A stretch of DNA of 64,000 nt, from contig NZ_AQWS01000007.1 in the NCBI RefSeq assembly GCF_000375405.1, positions 1 to 64,000 on the forward strand. Reading direction: 5' to 3'. This DNA is from Bacteroides propionicifaciens DSM 19291 = JCM 14649 (GTDB lineage Bacteria; Bacteroidota; Bacteroidia; Bacteroidales; Bacteroidaceae). The translations under genes were made by a program, and so were the position numbers. Numbering within the stretch: position 1 is the stretch's first letter; each line of letters opens with the position of its first letter. Below the pieces are notes generated by a model, which saw nothing but the letters and a program-made list of their open reading frames with translations, searched no databases and had not been told where the DNA came from. Shown here piece by piece: positions 1 through 11,498 of the stretch.

Positions 1-222
1 ATCAGAAAAGTCATCTATACAACTAACTTAATCGAAAATCTTAATGGCAAGATTAGAAAGTACACCAAGAACAAATTATCGTTCCCAACCGATGATTCTG
101 TGATGAAATCAGTATATTTAGCCGTTAGAGAGGCCACAAAGAAGTGGTCAATGCCTATCAGGGACTGGGGCATAATTTTAAATCAGTTCCTAATTATTTA
201 CAAAGAAAGGGTCAGGCTATAA
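1..222 (+). CDS. IS256-family transposase, C-terminal fragment (cut by window edge)
   Basis: This is the last 73 codons of a mutator-type (IS256 family) transposase, open from base 1 to a TAA at 220-222. The translation contains [34 protein letters not shown] and [16 protein letters not shown]. These match the family's conserved C-terminal pattern (TTNaIEs.N, KKWtmPirnWg.alNqF). The DDE catalytic residues would lie upstream, outside the window, so intactness cannot be judged. A terminal inverted repeat follows at 248-273. A decayed relative with nearly identical 3' sequence lies at 28001-28371. Confidence 0.9.
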   Translation: MRKVIYTTNLIENLNGKIRKYTKNKLSFPTDDSVMKSVYLAVREATKKWSMPIRDWGIILNQFLIIYKERVRL

Positions 223-247
223 CAATAACCCAACCCAAGCTTAATTT

Positions 248-273
248 ACTTACACACTTCCTGAGACAGTGTC
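248..273 (+). repeat. IS256-type right terminal inverted repeat
   Basis: A 26-base right end starts ACTTACACAC and ends TGAGACAGTGTC. Its reverse complement matches the left end of the decayed copy at 28001-28026 in 20 of 26 positions by eye. This marks the outer boundary of the element at about base 273. The matching left end and any target duplication lie outside the window. Confidence 0.75.
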
Positions 274-301
274 GCTCATTTTGGCTAAGCATCTATTATA
301 A

Positions 302-340
302 TAAGAGGGTTATATAGTTTATTGCTATCTAACCCTCTTA
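302..340. terminator. Inverted repeat, probable terminator of the Crp/Fnr gene
   Basis: An 11-base perfect stem (TAAGAGGGTTA at 302-312, TAACCCTCTTA at 330-340) encloses a 17-base loop. It lies 25 bases past the minus-strand stop of the Crp/Fnr gene and just outside the IS end. The flank on the minus strand is only moderately T-rich, so factor-independent termination is likely but not certain. Confidence 0.55.
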
Positions 341-365
341 CTGTTCTATCATTTTATTTCAAACT

Positions 366-956
366 CTATAGTGTTGAAGCCCTTACTCTACTTAGTGTTT
401 CGGGTGTGATATTCAAATAGGAAGCGATATGTATTAGAGGTGCTCGCTTGATTACCTCTGGTTGAGTTTCGAGGAGTTTAATGTACTTCTCATTCGCAGT
501 ATTAAATCTCCATTCATATGCTTTTTGCTGTGAAACAATCAGTGAAAACTCCAAGACCTTTCGATAAAACATGTTTATTTCCCAGTCTTGTTTTGTCTGC
601 TCTAATAAATCTTGGTAGGTTAGCTTATACATCTTAAGATCTTCTAGAGTTTCAGCAAAAATTGCGTTAGGCTTGCCCAATATTGTGCTTTCAAGGGAAA
701 ACACCAAGCATCCTTCGTATGAGAAGTGTTCGGTAATGCTTTTCCCATCTTTTATATAAACCTGTCTTAGTAGACCTTTGCCAACTAAATATAGATCCTT
801 GCAAATTTCACCAACCGGCATAAAAGTATCACCTTTTTTGATTTTAATTGGTTCTACCAGTTGCATTAAGCGTCTTCTTGCCTGTACGCTCATCTCTTTG
901 TATCTGGAGTTGGCAACCTTGTTTACTGTTTCTTCAAGAAGGATGTCATTAATCAT
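366..956 (-). CDS. Crp/Fnr-family transcriptional regulator
   Basis: A 196-residue protein with the Crp/Fnr layout. Residues about 30-120 form a cyclic-nucleotide-binding-like beta-roll (VGEICKDLYLVGKGLLRQVY). A C-terminal helix-turn-helix sits around 168-192 (PLIHIASYLNITPETLSRVR), which fits the recognition-helix pattern of this family. No Fnr-type N-terminal cysteine cluster is visible, so an iron-sulfur oxygen sensor is unlikely and the effector is unknown. The gene starts 3 bases after the relA-like stop, so the two are probably co-transcribed and possibly translationally coupled. The protein is slightly short for the family (about 190-230 residues) but looks complete. Confidence 0.88.
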   Translation of the reverse strand: MINDILLEETVNKVANSRYKEMSVQARRRLMQLVEPIKIKKGDTFMPVGEICKDLYLVGKGLLRQVYIKDGKSITEHFSYEGCLVFSLESTILGKPNAIFAETLEDLKMYKLTYQDLLEQTKQDWEINMFYRKVLEFSLIVSQQKAYEWRFNTANEKYIKLLETQPEVIKRAPLIHIASYLNITPETLSRVRASTL

Positions 957-959
957 AGT

Positions 960-3179
960 TTAAACTCTTTGAATTTGTTTTACCCCTTTTACCCCTTTTA
1001 GCTTTTTAATAAGAACGTTGAGCTTGCTTGTATCGCCTACCATGATAGTTAGGTTTCCCGAGAATAAACCATCGTGTGAGTCTATACCCATAGCTCGCAA
1101 TAAGATGTTTGGCTCTTTGGATATAATTGAGGTTATATTAGTTACTATACCGATATCATCGTGACCTATAACTCTTAAGGTTATAGGATATTGTGTACCA
1201 ATAGATTTTCCAGCCCACTGGGCTTTAATTATTCTATAGCCAAATCGGTTAAACAATTGATAGGCGTTAGGACAGTCCGTACGATGTACTTTGATTCCTC
1301 CAGATACCGTTATGAAACCGAATACTTCGTCTCCATATATTGGGTTGCAACATTTGGCGAGGCTATATTTAATTCCTTTTAGGTCTTGATCGATAACCAA
1401 AACATCTTCTCTTGGTGCTTTTTCGTCAAGTTGATACTGTAAATCGAAATTTTCAGCACTTCGATGTACTATCTCATCTGCTATACTTTCTTGCTTATGA
1501 AGCATCTCGTTATACTTTTCAATTACCTGATTGATATCGAGTGTTTCATTGGCTATGTCCTGTAAAAATAAGGTGTTAGTCTTGTAACCTAGCTTTTTGA
1601 TAAGTCGCATCATCACCGACTCGTCATATTCTATTTTCCTATTTTTAAACTTGCGATTCAAAGTCTCTTTGGCAAACTCAACTTGCAAAGACTGATCTTC
1701 TTTGAGTGTCTTGCGTATCTTATTTTTAGCCTTTGAGGTAGTTACTATCTTGAGCCAATCTTGTTTGGGCTTCTGAGCATTGGATGTTAGTATTTCTACT
1801 TGATCTCCACTCGTTAGCTTTTGTCGGATTTGTACATTGCGTCCATTGACCTTAGCCCCAATACATTTACATCCTACATTGGAGTGAATATGAAAAGCAA
1901 AGTCAAGTACAGTTGCACCTTTAGGTAGTTTAAATAAATCCCCCTTAGGAGTGAAAACAAACATTTCATCGTCATATAGGTCCATTTTAAATTGGTCCAT
2001 GACTTTCATAGAGTCGTTATTTTCTGAGCCTTCAAGAGCCTCACGAACGGAAGTTAACCAATCGTCTAAACCTGATTCACCCTTGACTCCTTTGTATCTC
2101 CAGTGAGCAGCAAGTCCGCGTTCAGCCACATCATCCATGCGCTGAGTTCTTATTTGTACCTCTACCCATTTACCTTGAGGCCCCATAACTGTGATGTGGA
2201 GCGACTCATAGCCATTGCTCTTGGGTATAGAAAGCCAATCACGCAACCTTTTAGGGTTGGGTTGATACATATCAGTAACAATGGAGTAGACTTGCCAGCA
2301 GTCTTGCTTTTCTTTAGCATATTCGGCATCTAAGATGATTCGAATAGCAAAGAGATCGTATATATTCTCAAAGGGTGTTTGCTGTTTCTTCATTTTATTC
2401 CAGATGGAATGAATGGTTTTCGTTCTCCCTTTTATTTCATATTTCAACCCTGTTCTAGCTAATGCCTCGTCAATGGGTTGAATAAATTCTGCAATATATT
2501 TATCACGTGAAGACTTGGTTTGGTTGAGCTTATCCCTAATGTCATAGTAAACTTCACTATCTCTATATTTCAAGGATAAGTCTTCAAGTTCTGATTTTAG
2601 TTTATAGAGGCCTAGTTTATGTGCCAGTGGGGCATAGAGATATGCAGCTTCAGTAGCTACTTGAAGGCGTCTGTCCAAATCATTCGTATCTCTAACCTCA
2701 CGCATCACATTTACTCTATCGGCAATCATAATTAAGATTACACGCATATCCTCAGCAAATGATAGGAGTAAGTTTCTGAAATTTTCCGACTCAACCACAG
2801 GACTTTTATCGTATAGTTCGCTCGTTTTTACCAGACCATGGATAATCTTAGCTACATCTTCTCCATAATACTTTTCTACAACATCAAAGGTTATATAGCC
2901 TGATTTTACGGCATTATGCAATAATATACCGATTAGGCATGAGCCCTTAATCCCCACCTCTTCAGAAACAATGTAGGCTGTACGCATAGCGTGCAAAATT
3001 GGGTTCGCGTTAAAAGGAGTTCTTCTTAAAACTCCAGACTTTGCGATATTGATTAGTGTCTCTTTTAATCTTTTTACAGATTGTAGTGAAACACTATTAC
3101 CAGCCGAAAGACGTAATTCCTTGTATAGACTAAGAAACTCTATGCGTTCTTCCGGGGTAAAAAAAGTAAGCTTTTCCAT
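960..3179 (-). CDS. relA: RelA/SpoT homologue, RelA-type (p)ppGpp synthetase with degenerate hydrolase site
   Basis: A 739-residue long RSH protein. Domains in order: a pseudo-HD hydrolase domain (about 55-200), a synthetase domain (about 240-370, with YEIKGRTKTIHSIWNKM, NIYDLFAIRIIL, WVEVQIRTQRMDDVAERG), a TGS domain (about 405-465, FVFTPKGDLFKLPKGATVLDF), a Cys/His conserved domain (about 610-650, KCCNPIYGDEV, HRTDCPNA) and a C-terminal ACT domain. The usual HD motif (LLHDVVEDT) reads LLHNAVKSG at residues 86-94. Both the metal-binding Asp and the following Glu-Asp pair are therefore lost, while the synthetase motifs are intact. The protein is thus expected to make (p)ppGpp but not hydrolyse it. 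A separate bifunctional Rel/SpoT would be expected elsewhere in the genome. Confidence 0.93.
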   Translation of the reverse strand: MEKLTFFTPEERIEFLSLYKELRLSAGNSVSLQSVKRLKETLINIAKSGVLRRTPFNANPILHAMRTAYIVSEEVGIKGSCLIGILLHNAVKSGYITFDVVEKYYGEDVAKIIHGLVKTSELYDKSPVVESENFRNLLLSFAEDMRVILIMIADRVNVMREVRDTNDLDRRLQVATEAAYLYAPLAHKLGLYKLKSELEDLSLKYRDSEVYYDIRDKLNQTKSSRDKYIAEFIQPIDEALARTGLKYEIKGRTKTIHSIWNKMKKQQTPFENIYDLFAIRIILDAEYAKEKQDCWQVYSIVTDMYQPNPKRLRDWLSIPKSNGYESLHITVMGPQGKWVEVQIRTQRMDDVAERGLAAHWRYKGVKGESGLDDWLTSVREALEGSENNDSMKVMDQFKMDLYDDEMFVFTPKGDLFKLPKGATVLDFAFHIHSNVGCKCIGAKVNGRNVQIRQKLTSGDQVEILTSNAQKPKQDWLKIVTTSKAKNKIRKTLKEDQSLQVEFAKETLNRKFKNRKIEYDESVMMRLIKKLGYKTNTLFLQDIANETLDINQVIEKYNEMLHKQESIADEIVHRSAENFDLQYQLDEKAPREDVLVIDQDLKGIKYSLAKCCNPIYGDEVFGFITVSGGIKVHRTDCPNAYQLFNRFGYRIIKAQWAGKSIGTQYPITLRVIGHDDIGIVTNITSIISKEPNILLRAMGIDSHDGLFSGNLTIMVGDTSKLNVLIKKLKGVKGVKQIQRV

Positions 3180-3256
3180 GATTATCTTTGCATTTTGATA
3201 TGTCCGCTTGGTAAATTTAATCTTTTTAATTGGGTGCTCAACCTAAATTTAAAATT

Positions 3257-3264
3257 TAAATTTG
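3257..3264 (+). promoter_or_regulatory. Candidate Bacteroidetes -7 element upstream of the DUF4301 gene
   Basis: TAAATTTG fits the TAnnTTTG -7 consensus and lies 38 bases before the ATG at 3303. No well-spaced TTG-type -33 element is evident, so this is a weak call made from sequence alone. Confidence 0.35.
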
Positions 3265-3302
3265 TAGTTTTGGTTCTATCAACTATAAAAACACTTTAAA
3301 TT

Positions 3303-4835
3303 ATGATTAACACTCAAGATGAAATATTTTTAAGAAATAAAGGTATTTCTATGCACACCGTAAATAAGCAACTTGATCAATTTAAGTCAGGTTTCCCGTT
3401 GTTGAAAATTAGTCGTGCTGCTTCAGTTGACGATGGTATCCTTCAGTTAACTGAAAGTGAAATTAAGCATTACCAAGAAATTTGGAATAATTATGTAAAC
3501 AACAAACACAGAATATCCAAATTTGTTCCTGCCTCGGGTGCGGCAAGTCGGATGTTTAAAGATCTATTCGAGTTCTTAGATGCATCTTACGATGTACCTC
3601 AATCTCAATTTGAATTGGAGTTTTTTGATAATATTGAACGGTTTTCATTCTATACTACTCTCAATGCGATCTTGCTTAAATACCTATATAAAGATATTCC
3701 CACTTTGAAAAAAGAGGGGCAGTTTAAACCCATTATTCAGTATCTACTGAACGAAGAAGGTTTAAACTATGGGCAGCTACCTAAAGGGTTACTATTGTTT
3801 CATAGATATGAAGATGGTGTGCGTACAGCTATTGAAGAACATCTTGTGGAGGGTGGACAGTATGCTAAAATGCATGATGCCGTTGTTAACCTTCACTTTA
3901 CGGTTTCGGGTGAGCATAAAGAACTATTTGAAGCCTTACTTGATAGATTGGTCCCCAAATATGCGGAGAAGTTTCAGGTGAGCTACAATATTAGTTTCTC
4001 AGAGCAAAAAAGCAATACTGATACGATTGCTGTTGATCTAGAAAACCAACCTTTTAGGGTTGATGGTGAAATATTATTCCGTCCTGGAGGTCATGGTGCA
4101 TTGATCGAAAATCTTAACGACTTAAGGAGCGAAGTTGTATTTATTAAAAATATAGATAATGTTGTTCCTGATCATCTTAAGCCTGCGACTCAGGTTTATA
4201 AGCAAGTTATCGCTGGTGTACTGGTGGAGCTGCAACAGCAAATATTTTCTTATCTGGAGCTTCTTGAAAGCGGTAAATACACCCATGAGCAGGTATTAGA
4301 AGTTTTGCAGTTTACGCAGAAAAGTTTGCACTGTAAAAACCCCGAAACAAAAGACTTAGACGATTCCGAATTGGTTATTTACTTGATCAGTAAGTTGAAT
4401 CGTCCGATACGTGTTTGTGGAATGGTTATGAATGTTGGGGAGCCAGGTGGAGGACCCTTCTTTGCTTACAATAGTGACGGCACTGTATCACTTCAAATAT
4501 TGGAAAGCTCGCAAATTGATATGAATAATGTTGATTATGTACGAATGTTTAATGAAGGCACCCATTTTAATCCTGTAGATTTGGTTTGTGGATTATATAA
4601 TTATAAAGGTGACAAGTTTGATCTTCAAAAGTTCGTTGACCCTAAAACTGGCTTTATCTCTTTGAAGTCAAAAAATGGTGAGCCTCTTAAGGCACTTGAG
4701 TTACCAGGACTTTGGAATGGTGCAATGAGTGATTGGAATACTATCTTTGTAGAGGTTCCTCTAGCAACTTTTAATCCTGTAAAAACGGTAAACGACTTAC
4801 AAAGAAAAGAGCATCAACCTGAAGTGAGACTTTAG
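3303..4835 (+). CDS. DUF4301 family protein
   Basis: A 510-residue protein that I recognise as the DUF4301 family, found mainly in Bacteroidetes. Typical segments are KGISMHTVNKQLDQFKSGFP near the N-terminus, KFVPASGAASRMFKDLFEFL at about 75-95, and VCGMVMNVGEPGGGPFF at about 372-388. No signal peptide or membrane segment is visible, so it is probably cytoplasmic. The glycine-rich motifs are reminiscent of a nucleotide- or sugar-phosphate-binding protein, but the function is unknown and I do not assign one. The gene is monocistronic, divergent from relA. Confidence 0.85.
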   Translation: MINTQDEIFLRNKGISMHTVNKQLDQFKSGFPLLKISRAASVDDGILQLTESEIKHYQEIWNNYVNNKHRISKFVPASGAASRMFKDLFEFLDASYDVPQSQFELEFFDNIERFSFYTTLNAILLKYLYKDIPTLKKEGQFKPIIQYLLNEEGLNYGQLPKGLLLFHRYEDGVRTAIEEHLVEGGQYAKMHDAVVNLHFTVSGEHKELFEALLDRLVPKYAEKFQVSYNISFSEQKSNTDTIAVDLENQPFRVDGEILFRPGGHGALIENLNDLRSEVVFIKNIDNVVPDHLKPATQVYKQVIAGVLVELQQQIFSYLELLESGKYTHEQVLEVLQFTQKSLHCKNPETKDLDDSELVIYLISKLNRPIRVCGMVMNVGEPGGGPFFAYNSDGTVSLQILESSQIDMNNVDYVRMFNEGTHFNPVDLVCGLYNYKGDKFDLQKFVDPKTGFISLKSKNGEPLKALELPGLWNGAMSDWNTIFVEVPLATFNPVKTVNDLQRKEHQPEVRL

Positions 4836-6774
<1,939 letters not shown>

Positions 6775-6780
6775 TCCATT

Positions 6781-7020
6781 ATGATGAAGTTGAGTATATT
6801 ATCTCCCGAAAAAGAGCTCTTTAAGGGTGAGGTGAGAGAAGTCCACCTACCCGGAACTAAAGGGAACTTCATGATTTTAAATAATCATGCTCCAATCATC
6901 TCATCTTTGCATGAGGGTGTGGTTAAATATTTAACCACTGATGGGGTGGAGCATACTCTTGAAATCGAAGAGGGATTCGTTGAAGCACATAACAATATTA
7001 TATCGGTATGTGTTTCTTAA
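6781..7020 (+). CDS. atpC: F1 ATP synthase subunit epsilon, short form
   Basis: A 79-residue protein containing only the N-terminal beta-sandwich of epsilon (LSILSPEKELFKGEVREVHLPG, LNNHAPIISSLHEG). It lacks the C-terminal helical hairpin of about 50 residues that inhibits ATP hydrolysis in E. coli or Bacillus epsilon (about 135 residues). A TAA stop follows cleanly, with no continuing C-terminal coding sequence in the other frames. It starts 6 bases after atpD. It couples F1 to the rotor; epsilon-type autoinhibition is predicted to be absent. Confidence 0.93.
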   Translation: MMKLSILSPEKELFKGEVREVHLPGTKGNFMILNNHAPIISSLHEGVVKYLTTDGVEHTLEIEEGFVEAHNNIISVCVS

Positions 7021-7031
7021 GATAACTGAAT

Positions 7032-7418
7032 ATGAGAAAAATATTGGGTCTGAAATTAATCCTGTTTACAGCAGTGATTACAGGAATAGGTTGGCTTGCC
7101 TTGTCGTATTTTCAACCAGGTTTTAGCTTTAAATTATTTGTTACTGTTCCTCTGTTTTTAGGTCTTATAGAATCTGGTGTTATCCTATTTATTAATAAGT
7201 ATCTTCAAAATAATGGAGAAGGTGCGGAGCGTTATGTCTTTATAAATAAACTTATTAAAGTTGCTTTATCTTTAGCATTCATTTTGATTGTATATATGAG
7301 ATTAGGGCTTGATAAAACATTCGTTATCGTATTCGTAATATATTATTTTGCGTATATCGCATTTGAAAGTTGGCTCTTTATACGTTGTAACAGAGAGTTG
7401 ATTCAAAAAACAGAGTAA
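7032..7418 (+). CDS. Small membrane protein of the atp operon (AtpI-like position)
   Basis: A 128-residue protein with four predicted transmembrane helices (about 5-25, 32-52, 72-92 and 96-116) and a Lys/Arg-rich tail. It sits between atpC and atpB, 11 bases after atpC and one base before atpB, where Bacteroidetes operons carry an unannotated membrane gene. By position it could play the AtpI role in c-ring assembly, but I see no diagnostic AtpI motif, so this is an inference from context. Confidence 0.7.
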   Translation: MRKILGLKLILFTAVITGIGWLALSYFQPGFSFKLFVTVPLFLGLIESGVILFINKYLQNNGEGAERYVFINKLIKVALSLAFILIVYMRLGLDKTFVIVFVIYYFAYIAFESWLFIRCNRELIQKTE

Positions 7419-7419
7419 C

Positions 7420-8511
7420 ATGAATAGATCAATAAAACATAGATATCGGCTTTTGTTTCTGACCGTATTATCACTTTTGTTTATACTTCCTCAAAAAGGA
7501 GTAGCACAAGACGATAAGCAGCAGTTGGATATGGAAGAAATTGTTTTCGGACATATGGGGGATTCTTACGAGTGGCATGTTGCTACGCTGGGCGAAAACC
7601 TAGAATTATCAATACCCCTACCGATTATAGTCTATAGCTCTACCACAGGTTGGAATATGTTTCTTTCTTCTAAGTTAGAGCATGGACAAACTTACAAGGG
7701 CTTTAAGATTTCAGAAAAAGGAACTGACCATCAAGATAAAATTGTTGAGAAGATTGATGGGATTTGGGTTAGGCCGACTCTCGATTTATCGCTGACTAAA
7801 ATGGCCTTAGCTTTGATCTTAAATGCATTATTACTCGCAGTAATTGTGTTGGGGGTTGCAAGGTGGTATAAAAAACACGACCCTAAAAAGATTTCTCCAG
7901 GCGGCTTTACTGGTTTTATGGAGATGTTTATCATGATGGTTCATGATGATGTTATTAAAGATAGCGTTGGAGAGAATTATAAACGATTTGCTCCTTATTT
8001 GCTAACCGTATTTTTCTTCATCTTTCTGAGTAATGTTTTAAGTTTAGTACCCATTTTCCCTGCTGGGGTAAATGTAACAGGTAATATTGCTATTACAGCA
8101 GTTTTAGCTCTTTGTACGATGCTTGCTGTTAATCTGTTTGCCTCTAAGCACTATTGGAAAGAAGTTTTTTGGCCAGATGTTCCTATCTTGCTTAAAGCTC
8201 CAATTCCGCTGATTCCTCTTATTGAGTTTATGGGTATATTCACTAAGCCTTTTGCATTGATGATTCGTCTATTTGCAAATATGCTAGCGGGGCATATGGC
8301 TATTATTATTTTCGTTTGTTTGATTTTTATAGCAAACAGTATGGGAGCAGCTCTTCAAGGAGGCTTATCTGTGATCTCAATACTATTCACGCTATTTATG
8401 AATTTACTAGAACTCTTAGTTGCCTTTATACAAGCTTATGTATTCACGCTGTTATCAGCAGTTTTCATAGGTTTGGCCCAAGATGGGAAAAAGAAAAAGG
8501 CAAAAAACTAG
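7420..8511 (+). CDS. atpB: F0 ATP synthase subunit a
   Basis: A 363-residue protein with an N-terminal signal-like segment (RLLFLTVLSLLFILPQKGVAQ) and a long extracytoplasmic N-terminal extension, as is usual for Bacteroidetes subunit a. The core has five or six helices. The essential stator Arg lies in KPFALMIRLFANMLAGH (around residue 285), and the last helices carry LLVAFIQAYVFTLLSAVF with the conserved Gln. It forms the two proton half-channels beside the c-ring. The family is usually 240-270 residues; the extra length is all N-terminal. Confidence 0.96.
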   Translation: MNRSIKHRYRLLFLTVLSLLFILPQKGVAQDDKQQLDMEEIVFGHMGDSYEWHVATLGENLELSIPLPIIVYSSTTGWNMFLSSKLEHGQTYKGFKISEKGTDHQDKIVEKIDGIWVRPTLDLSLTKMALALILNALLLAVIVLGVARWYKKHDPKKISPGGFTGFMEMFIMMVHDDVIKDSVGENYKRFAPYLLTVFFFIFLSNVLSLVPIFPAGVNVTGNIAITAVLALCTMLAVNLFASKHYWKEVFWPDVPILLKAPIPLIPLIEFMGIFTKPFALMIRLFANMLAGHMAIIIFVCLIFIANSMGAALQGGLSVISILFTLFMNLLELLVAFIQAYVFTLLSAVFIGLAQDGKKKKAKN

Positions 8512-8537
8512 TTATATATTAGAATTTACATATTTAA

Positions 8538-8810
<273 letters not shown>

Positions 8811-8819
8811 ATTTAACTT

Positions 8820-9320
8820 ATGTCAATATTATTACCAGAAGTAGGACTCTTATTTTGGATGGTAATATCTTTTGGTATTGTTTTTGTAATTCTGGCAAAA
8901 TATGGTTTTCCTGTTATTACCGACATGGTCGAAAAGAGGAAAAACTATATTGACGACTCTCTAAAGGTAGCTGAGGAAGCCAACGTTAAGTTGGTACAGC
9001 TACAAGATGAAGCATCGCGTATTGTGAACGAAGCTAACCGTGAACAAGGTCGTATTCTTCGTCAAGCTCAAGAAGAGAAAAACAGTATTATCCGAGAAGC
9101 TCGTAAAGAGGCTAAGATTTTAGCAGAACAAGAGCTTGAGGAAATTAAAGATCAAATTCAAAAAGAGAAAGATGAAGCTATTCGCTCAATTCGTAGACAA
9201 GTAGCTATTTTATCTGTAGATATTGCTGAGAAGGTTATCCGTCAAAACTTAGATACAGAGAAAGAGCAAATGAGTATGATTGATCGAATGCTTGATGAAG
9301 TGTTAGCTCATAAAAAATAA
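8820..9320 (+). CDS. atpF: F0 ATP synthase subunit b
   Basis: A 166-residue stator subunit. One N-terminal membrane helix (about 5-27, [22 protein letters not shown]) is followed by a long charged coiled coil (about 35-145, rich in [19 protein letters not shown] and [15 protein letters not shown] repeats), which dimerises and links a/c to the F1 head. It starts 9 bases after atpE. Length and layout are normal. Confidence 0.95.
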   Translation: MSILLPEVGLLFWMVISFGIVFVILAKYGFPVITDMVEKRKNYIDDSLKVAEEANVKLVQLQDEASRIVNEANREQGRILRQAQEEKNSIIREARKEAKILAEQELEEIKDQIQKEKDEAIRSIRRQVAILSVDIAEKVIRQNLDTEKEQMSMIDRMLDEVLAHKK

Positions 9321-9325
9321 TAGTA

Positions 9326-9886
9326 ATGGAAGCAGGAGCAATATCAATGCGTTATGGCAAGGCCTTGTTTAATTATGCGATTGAACATAAATGTGAGGAC
9401 AAAGTTTATGAAAATGCACTTGTCTTAGCTGATAATTTACTCAATCAACCTCGATTCAAACAAGTTTTAATAAGTCCTATCTTAGCAAGAAAAGAAAAGA
9501 AAAGTCTGATTATTGCTGCATCGGAAGGAAAAGATGAGATTTGTGATGAGTTCGAGCGTTTTGTTGATCTTGTATTAGAGCAACGACGTGAGGATTACTT
9601 GCAGTTTATGATGATGATGTATTTAGATCTTTATCGTAAGCATAAACACATCAGTATTGCTACGCTAATTACTGCTATTCCTGTGAGTAAGGCTATTGAA
9701 GACCGAGTAATCAGTTCCTCGTCACACTTGTTGCGAACAAAAATGGAGTTAAAAACTGTGGTAGACCCGAGTATTGAAGGTGGTTTCATATTCGATATCA
9801 ATGATTATCGCTTAGACGCAAGTATTGCCACACAGTTGCGACGGGTTAAAAAGCAGTTTGTTGATAAGAATAGAAGAATCGTTTAA
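9326..9886 (+). CDS. atpH: F1 ATP synthase subunit delta
   Basis: A 186-residue OSCP/delta subunit. The N-terminal helical bundle begins with AISMRYGKALFNYAIEH, and the C-terminal half has the conserved VDPSIEGGFIFDINDYRLDA motif. It caps the alpha-beta hexamer and binds the b dimer. It lies 5 bases after atpF and 12 before atpA. Nothing unusual is seen. Confidence 0.95.
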   Translation: MEAGAISMRYGKALFNYAIEHKCEDKVYENALVLADNLLNQPRFKQVLISPILARKEKKSLIIAASEGKDEICDEFERFVDLVLEQRREDYLQFMMMMYLDLYRKHKHISIATLITAIPVSKAIEDRVISSSSHLLRTKMELKTVVDPSIEGGFIFDINDYRLDASIATQLRRVKKQFVDKNRRIV

Positions 9887-9898
9887 TAGAAAATTAAT

Positions 9899-11485
9899 AT
9901 GTCTGATAATATAAGAGTGAGTGAGGTTTCCGAAGTTCTTCAAAGACAACTAGAAGGAATTGAAACTCGTATCCAGCTTGATGAAATTGGTACTATCCTA
10001 CAAGTTAGTGATGGTGTAATACGTATTTATGGTCTTAGAAATGCTGAGGCTAACGAACTTCTAGAGCTTGAAAATGGTATTAAAGCCATTGTGATGAACC
10101 TTGAAGAAGATAATGTTGGTGCTGTACTTTTAGGGCCGACGGATCGTGTCAAAGAGGGCGATATTATTAAGCGAACTAAGAAAATTGCCTCAATCCATGT
10201 GGGTGAGGGTATGCTCGGTCGTGTGATAGATCCTCTAGGACAACCGCTAGATGGTAAAGGTCAAATTGGTGGCGAGTTATTCGAAATGCCTCTTGAGCGT
10301 AAAGCTCCAGGAGTTATTTATCGTCAACCCGTAACTGAGCCTCTTCAAACGGGTATCAAAGCAGTTGATGCAATGATACCTATTGGTAGGGGACAGCGTG
10401 AGTTGATTATTGGTGACCGCCAAACAGGAAAAACAGCTATTGCAATTGATGCAATCCTTAACCAACGAAGTGCATATGAAGCTGGTGAGCCAGTTTATTG
10501 TATCTACGTGGCCATAGGTCAGAAAGCATCTACTGTTGCTTCTATCGTTGAGACTCTCAGACGCCATAAAGCAATGGAGTACACCGTAATCGTTGCTGCT
10601 ACTGCAGGTGAGCCTGCTGCACTGCAATACTATTCGGCTTTCTCTGGAGCTGCTATTGGTGAGTATTTCAGAGATACTGGTAGACATGCTTTGGTTGTTT
10701 ATGATGATTTATCTAAGCAAGCTGTTGCTTACCGTGAGGTGTCGCTTATTTTGAGGAGGCCTTCAGGGCGTGAAGCTTATCCTGGTGATGTTTTCTATCT
10801 TCACTCTCGTCTTTTAGAGCGTGCAGCTAAGATTATTAATCAACAAGAGGTTGCTGAACAGATGAATGATCTTCCTGAAAGTCTTAAAGGTATTGTCAAA
10901 GGAGGTGGTTCGTTAACAGCTTTGCCTGTGATTGAAACTCAAGCAGGTGACGTATCGGCTTATATTCCGACCAACGTAATTTCGATTACTGATGGTCAGA
11001 TCTTCTTGGATACTGATTTGTTTAACCAAGGAAATCGTCCAGCTATTAATGTAGGTATCTCTGTATCTCGTGTAGGAGGTAATGCTCAGATAAAATCAAT
11101 GAAGGCTGTAGCTGGAACACTAAAAATTGACCAGGCACAATATCGTGAGTTAGAAGCGTTTTCCCAATTTAGTAGCGATATGGACCCTGTTACTGAAATG
11201 ACACTGGATAGAGGTAAGAAGAATACAATGCTTCTTGTTCAGCCTCAATATGAGCCAATGGCCGTAGAAAATCAAATTGCAATTCTTTATTGTGGTATCC
11301 ATAATCTTTTAAGAAACGTTCCATTCAACAAAGTAAATGAGTTTGAAGAGGCTTATTTGAGTGCGCTTGAACGTAATCATAGAGAAGATGTCCTTGATGT
11401 ACTAAAATCGGGTGTTATTAACGATAAAGTTAAACGCACAATAGAAGAAACTGCTAAAATGATAGCGAGTCAATTCATTGAATAA
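9899..11485 (+). CDS. atpA: F1 ATP synthase subunit alpha
   Basis: A 528-residue non-catalytic nucleotide-binding subunit. It has a Walker A loop ([15 protein letters not shown], about residues 176-190), the [32 protein letters not shown] region split over about 265-300, and the [15 protein letters not shown] motif near 390-405. It pairs with beta in the F1 hexamer. The length is slightly above the usual 500-515, with an expanded N-terminus typical of the phylum. Confidence 0.98.
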   Translation: MSDNIRVSEVSEVLQRQLEGIETRIQLDEIGTILQVSDGVIRIYGLRNAEANELLELENGIKAIVMNLEEDNVGAVLLGPTDRVKEGDIIKRTKKIASIHVGEGMLGRVIDPLGQPLDGKGQIGGELFEMPLERKAPGVIYRQPVTEPLQTGIKAVDAMIPIGRGQRELIIGDRQTGKTAIAIDAILNQRSAYEAGEPVYCIYVAIGQKASTVASIVETLRRHKAMEYTVIVAATAGEPAALQYYSAFSGAAIGEYFRDTGRHALVVYDDLSKQAVAYREVSLILRRPSGREAYPGDVFYLHSRLLERAAKIINQQEVAEQMNDLPESLKGIVKGGGSLTALPVIETQAGDVSAYIPTNVISITDGQIFLDTDLFNQGNRPAINVGISVSRVGGNAQIKSMKAVAGTLKIDQAQYRELEAFSQFSSDMDPVTEMTLDRGKKNTMLLVQPQYEPMAVENQIAILYCGIHNLLRNVPFNKVNEFEEAYLSALERNHREDVLDVLKSGVINDKVKRTIEETAKMIASQFIE

Positions 11486-11498
11486 ACTTAATTAAGAT

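Noticed and set aside
10277-10687. 136-codon minus-strand frame inside atpA
   Set aside because: Antisense to the nucleotide-binding domain of atpA, rich in Ser/Cys/Asn, with no family resemblance.
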